Source: Dehalococcoidia bacterium UBA6495
GTDB taxonomy: Bacteria; Chloroflexota; Dehalococcoidia; Lucifugimonadales; UBA826
Length of the DNA: 6,363 bases
Assembly: GCA_002435305.1 (NCBI GenBank)
Contig: DJMH01000005.1
Span: 3,618 to 9,980, forward strand
Reading direction: 5' to 3'
Position 1 is the first letter of the stretch. Each line of letters opens with the position of its first letter. The notes under the pieces are model-generated. The model was not told the DNA's origin, did not search any database, and saw only the letters and a program-made list of their open reading frames with translations. The position numbers and the translations under genes were made by a program. Of the stretch, positions 5,932 through 6,363 are shown in pieces.

Positions 5932-6363
5932 CTAGCTTTTGGATTCTTGAGTGACAAAATTAATCCATCTTTGGAAAAAAGTGTTTCTATGCATACGCCA
6001 TCTATTCAATGGCTTGTCGAAGTCAAAATTTTCAATATTGGGTATCTTCGGGTTTCCTTGATCGCGCCTAGCTTCATAGGCCAGACGTCCTTTGTTATAT
6101 TCAGGGTGTCCTATGTGCATTAACTGTTTATGATCAGGGGTCTCAAGAATCGTGTAGCCTGATTCCCTTCCATATGCCAAAGCATTGACATCCCCTCTAG
6201 TAACAGCGTCTACTACCGCTTGATCTTCAAAACCAGCAAACCTGCTCTGCGGGCATACAAATTTGTCATCCAGGGCCCCCATGATCGGATGATTAAAGGT
6301 CAAATTATCCAATTCATAAACTCCAAATAATTTTGTTTCAAAGGTTATTTTTTCAACCCCTGA
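5932..6363 (-). CDS. metA: Homoserine O-acyltransferase (MetA family), C-terminal half, 5' end outside window
   Basis: The minus-strand frame is open from the window edge to TAG at 5932-5934, giving 143 visible residues of a family usually near 300. An internal TTG at 6312 is just Leu, because the family-typical KLFGVYE precedes it. Visible hallmarks are KLFGVYE (11-17), HPIMGALDDKF then a PQSR element (usually PHSR), GHPEYN (85-90) carrying the catalytic His86 and Glu88, RRDQGNPKIP, and the closing WRMHRNTFFQRWINF. MetA acylates L-homoserine with succinyl-CoA or acetyl-CoA in the first committed step of methionine synthesis, in the cytoplasm. The catalytic Cys and the residue that separates succinyl from acetyl specificity lie in the missing half, so the acyl donor cannot be named. 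The gene converges on the methyltransferase gene with a 16-base gap, and no terminator is visible between them. The family is confident; intactness cannot be judged. Confidence 0.9.
   Translation of the reverse strand, partial: SGVEKITFETKLFGVYELDNLTFNHPIMGALDDKFVCPQSRFAGFEDQAVVDAVTRGDVNALAYGRESGYTILETPDHKQLMHIGHPEYNKGRLAYEARRDQGNPKIPNIENFDFDKPLNRWRMHRNTFFQRWINFVTQESKS

Noticed and set aside
5932..6312. Reading the metA-like gene as a complete 126-residue protein starting at TTG 6312
   Set aside because: The frame stays open to the window edge and the upstream residues (KLFGVYE) belong to the MetA family, so it is a truncated view of a longer gene.
1..6363. CRISPR array, transposase, toxin-antitoxin or phage-defence genes
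   Set aside because: No regular spaced repeats, terminal inverted repeats or characteristic protein motifs were seen; all seven genes are explained by metabolic, membrane or enzyme families.

Overview
The window reads as a slice of a moderately AT-rich bacterial chromosome using the standard code. It has seven protein genes, two of them cut by the window edges, and no sign of phage, transposon, CRISPR, rRNA or tRNA. The gene content suggests a marine Chloroflexota of the SAR202/Dehalococcoidia type: a mandelate-racemase-type enolase-superfamily enzyme, an F420/FMN-type luciferase-like oxidoreductase and a divergent acyl-CoA dehydrogenase lie side by side. Published work on SAR202 describes expanded families of flavin monooxygenases and enolase-superfamily enzymes. 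This taxonomic call is inference from gene families only; no marker gene is present.

Layout. 1-780 (+): C-terminal part of a large multi-pass membrane protein, entering from the left edge. 781-887: intergenic, with a plausible promoter (TTGACA/TATAAG) and a strong ribosome site. 888-2069 (+): mandelate racemase/muconate lactonizing enzyme family protein. 2070-2282: convergent gap with an 11-bp hairpin and two short palindromes. 5147 down to 2283 (-): a tight three-gene operon, read in the order luciferase-like oxidoreductase, acyl-CoA dehydrogenase-like flavoprotein, CPPED1-like metallophosphoesterase. 5148-5276: divergent control region. 5277-5915 (+): METTL27-like class I methyltransferase. 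5932-6363 (-): C-terminal half of a MetA-type homoserine O-acyltransferase, cut by the right edge.

How the genes may work together. The two flavin/deazaflavin-type enzymes are almost certainly co-translated: the gap is 2 nt with the chosen ATG, or the genes overlap by 4 nt with an upstream TTG. They probably act on one organic substrate, but the substrate cannot be read from the sequence. The enolase-superfamily enzyme would fit sugar-acid or hydroxy-acid catabolism and is a separate transcription unit on the other strand. The methyltransferase and MetA genes converge and need not be functionally linked.

The most notable molecular detail is in the enolase-superfamily protein. The position that aligns with the first Asp metal ligand is Gly (LGTHG), while the other expected active-site residues are present. 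No defence or mobile system was found.
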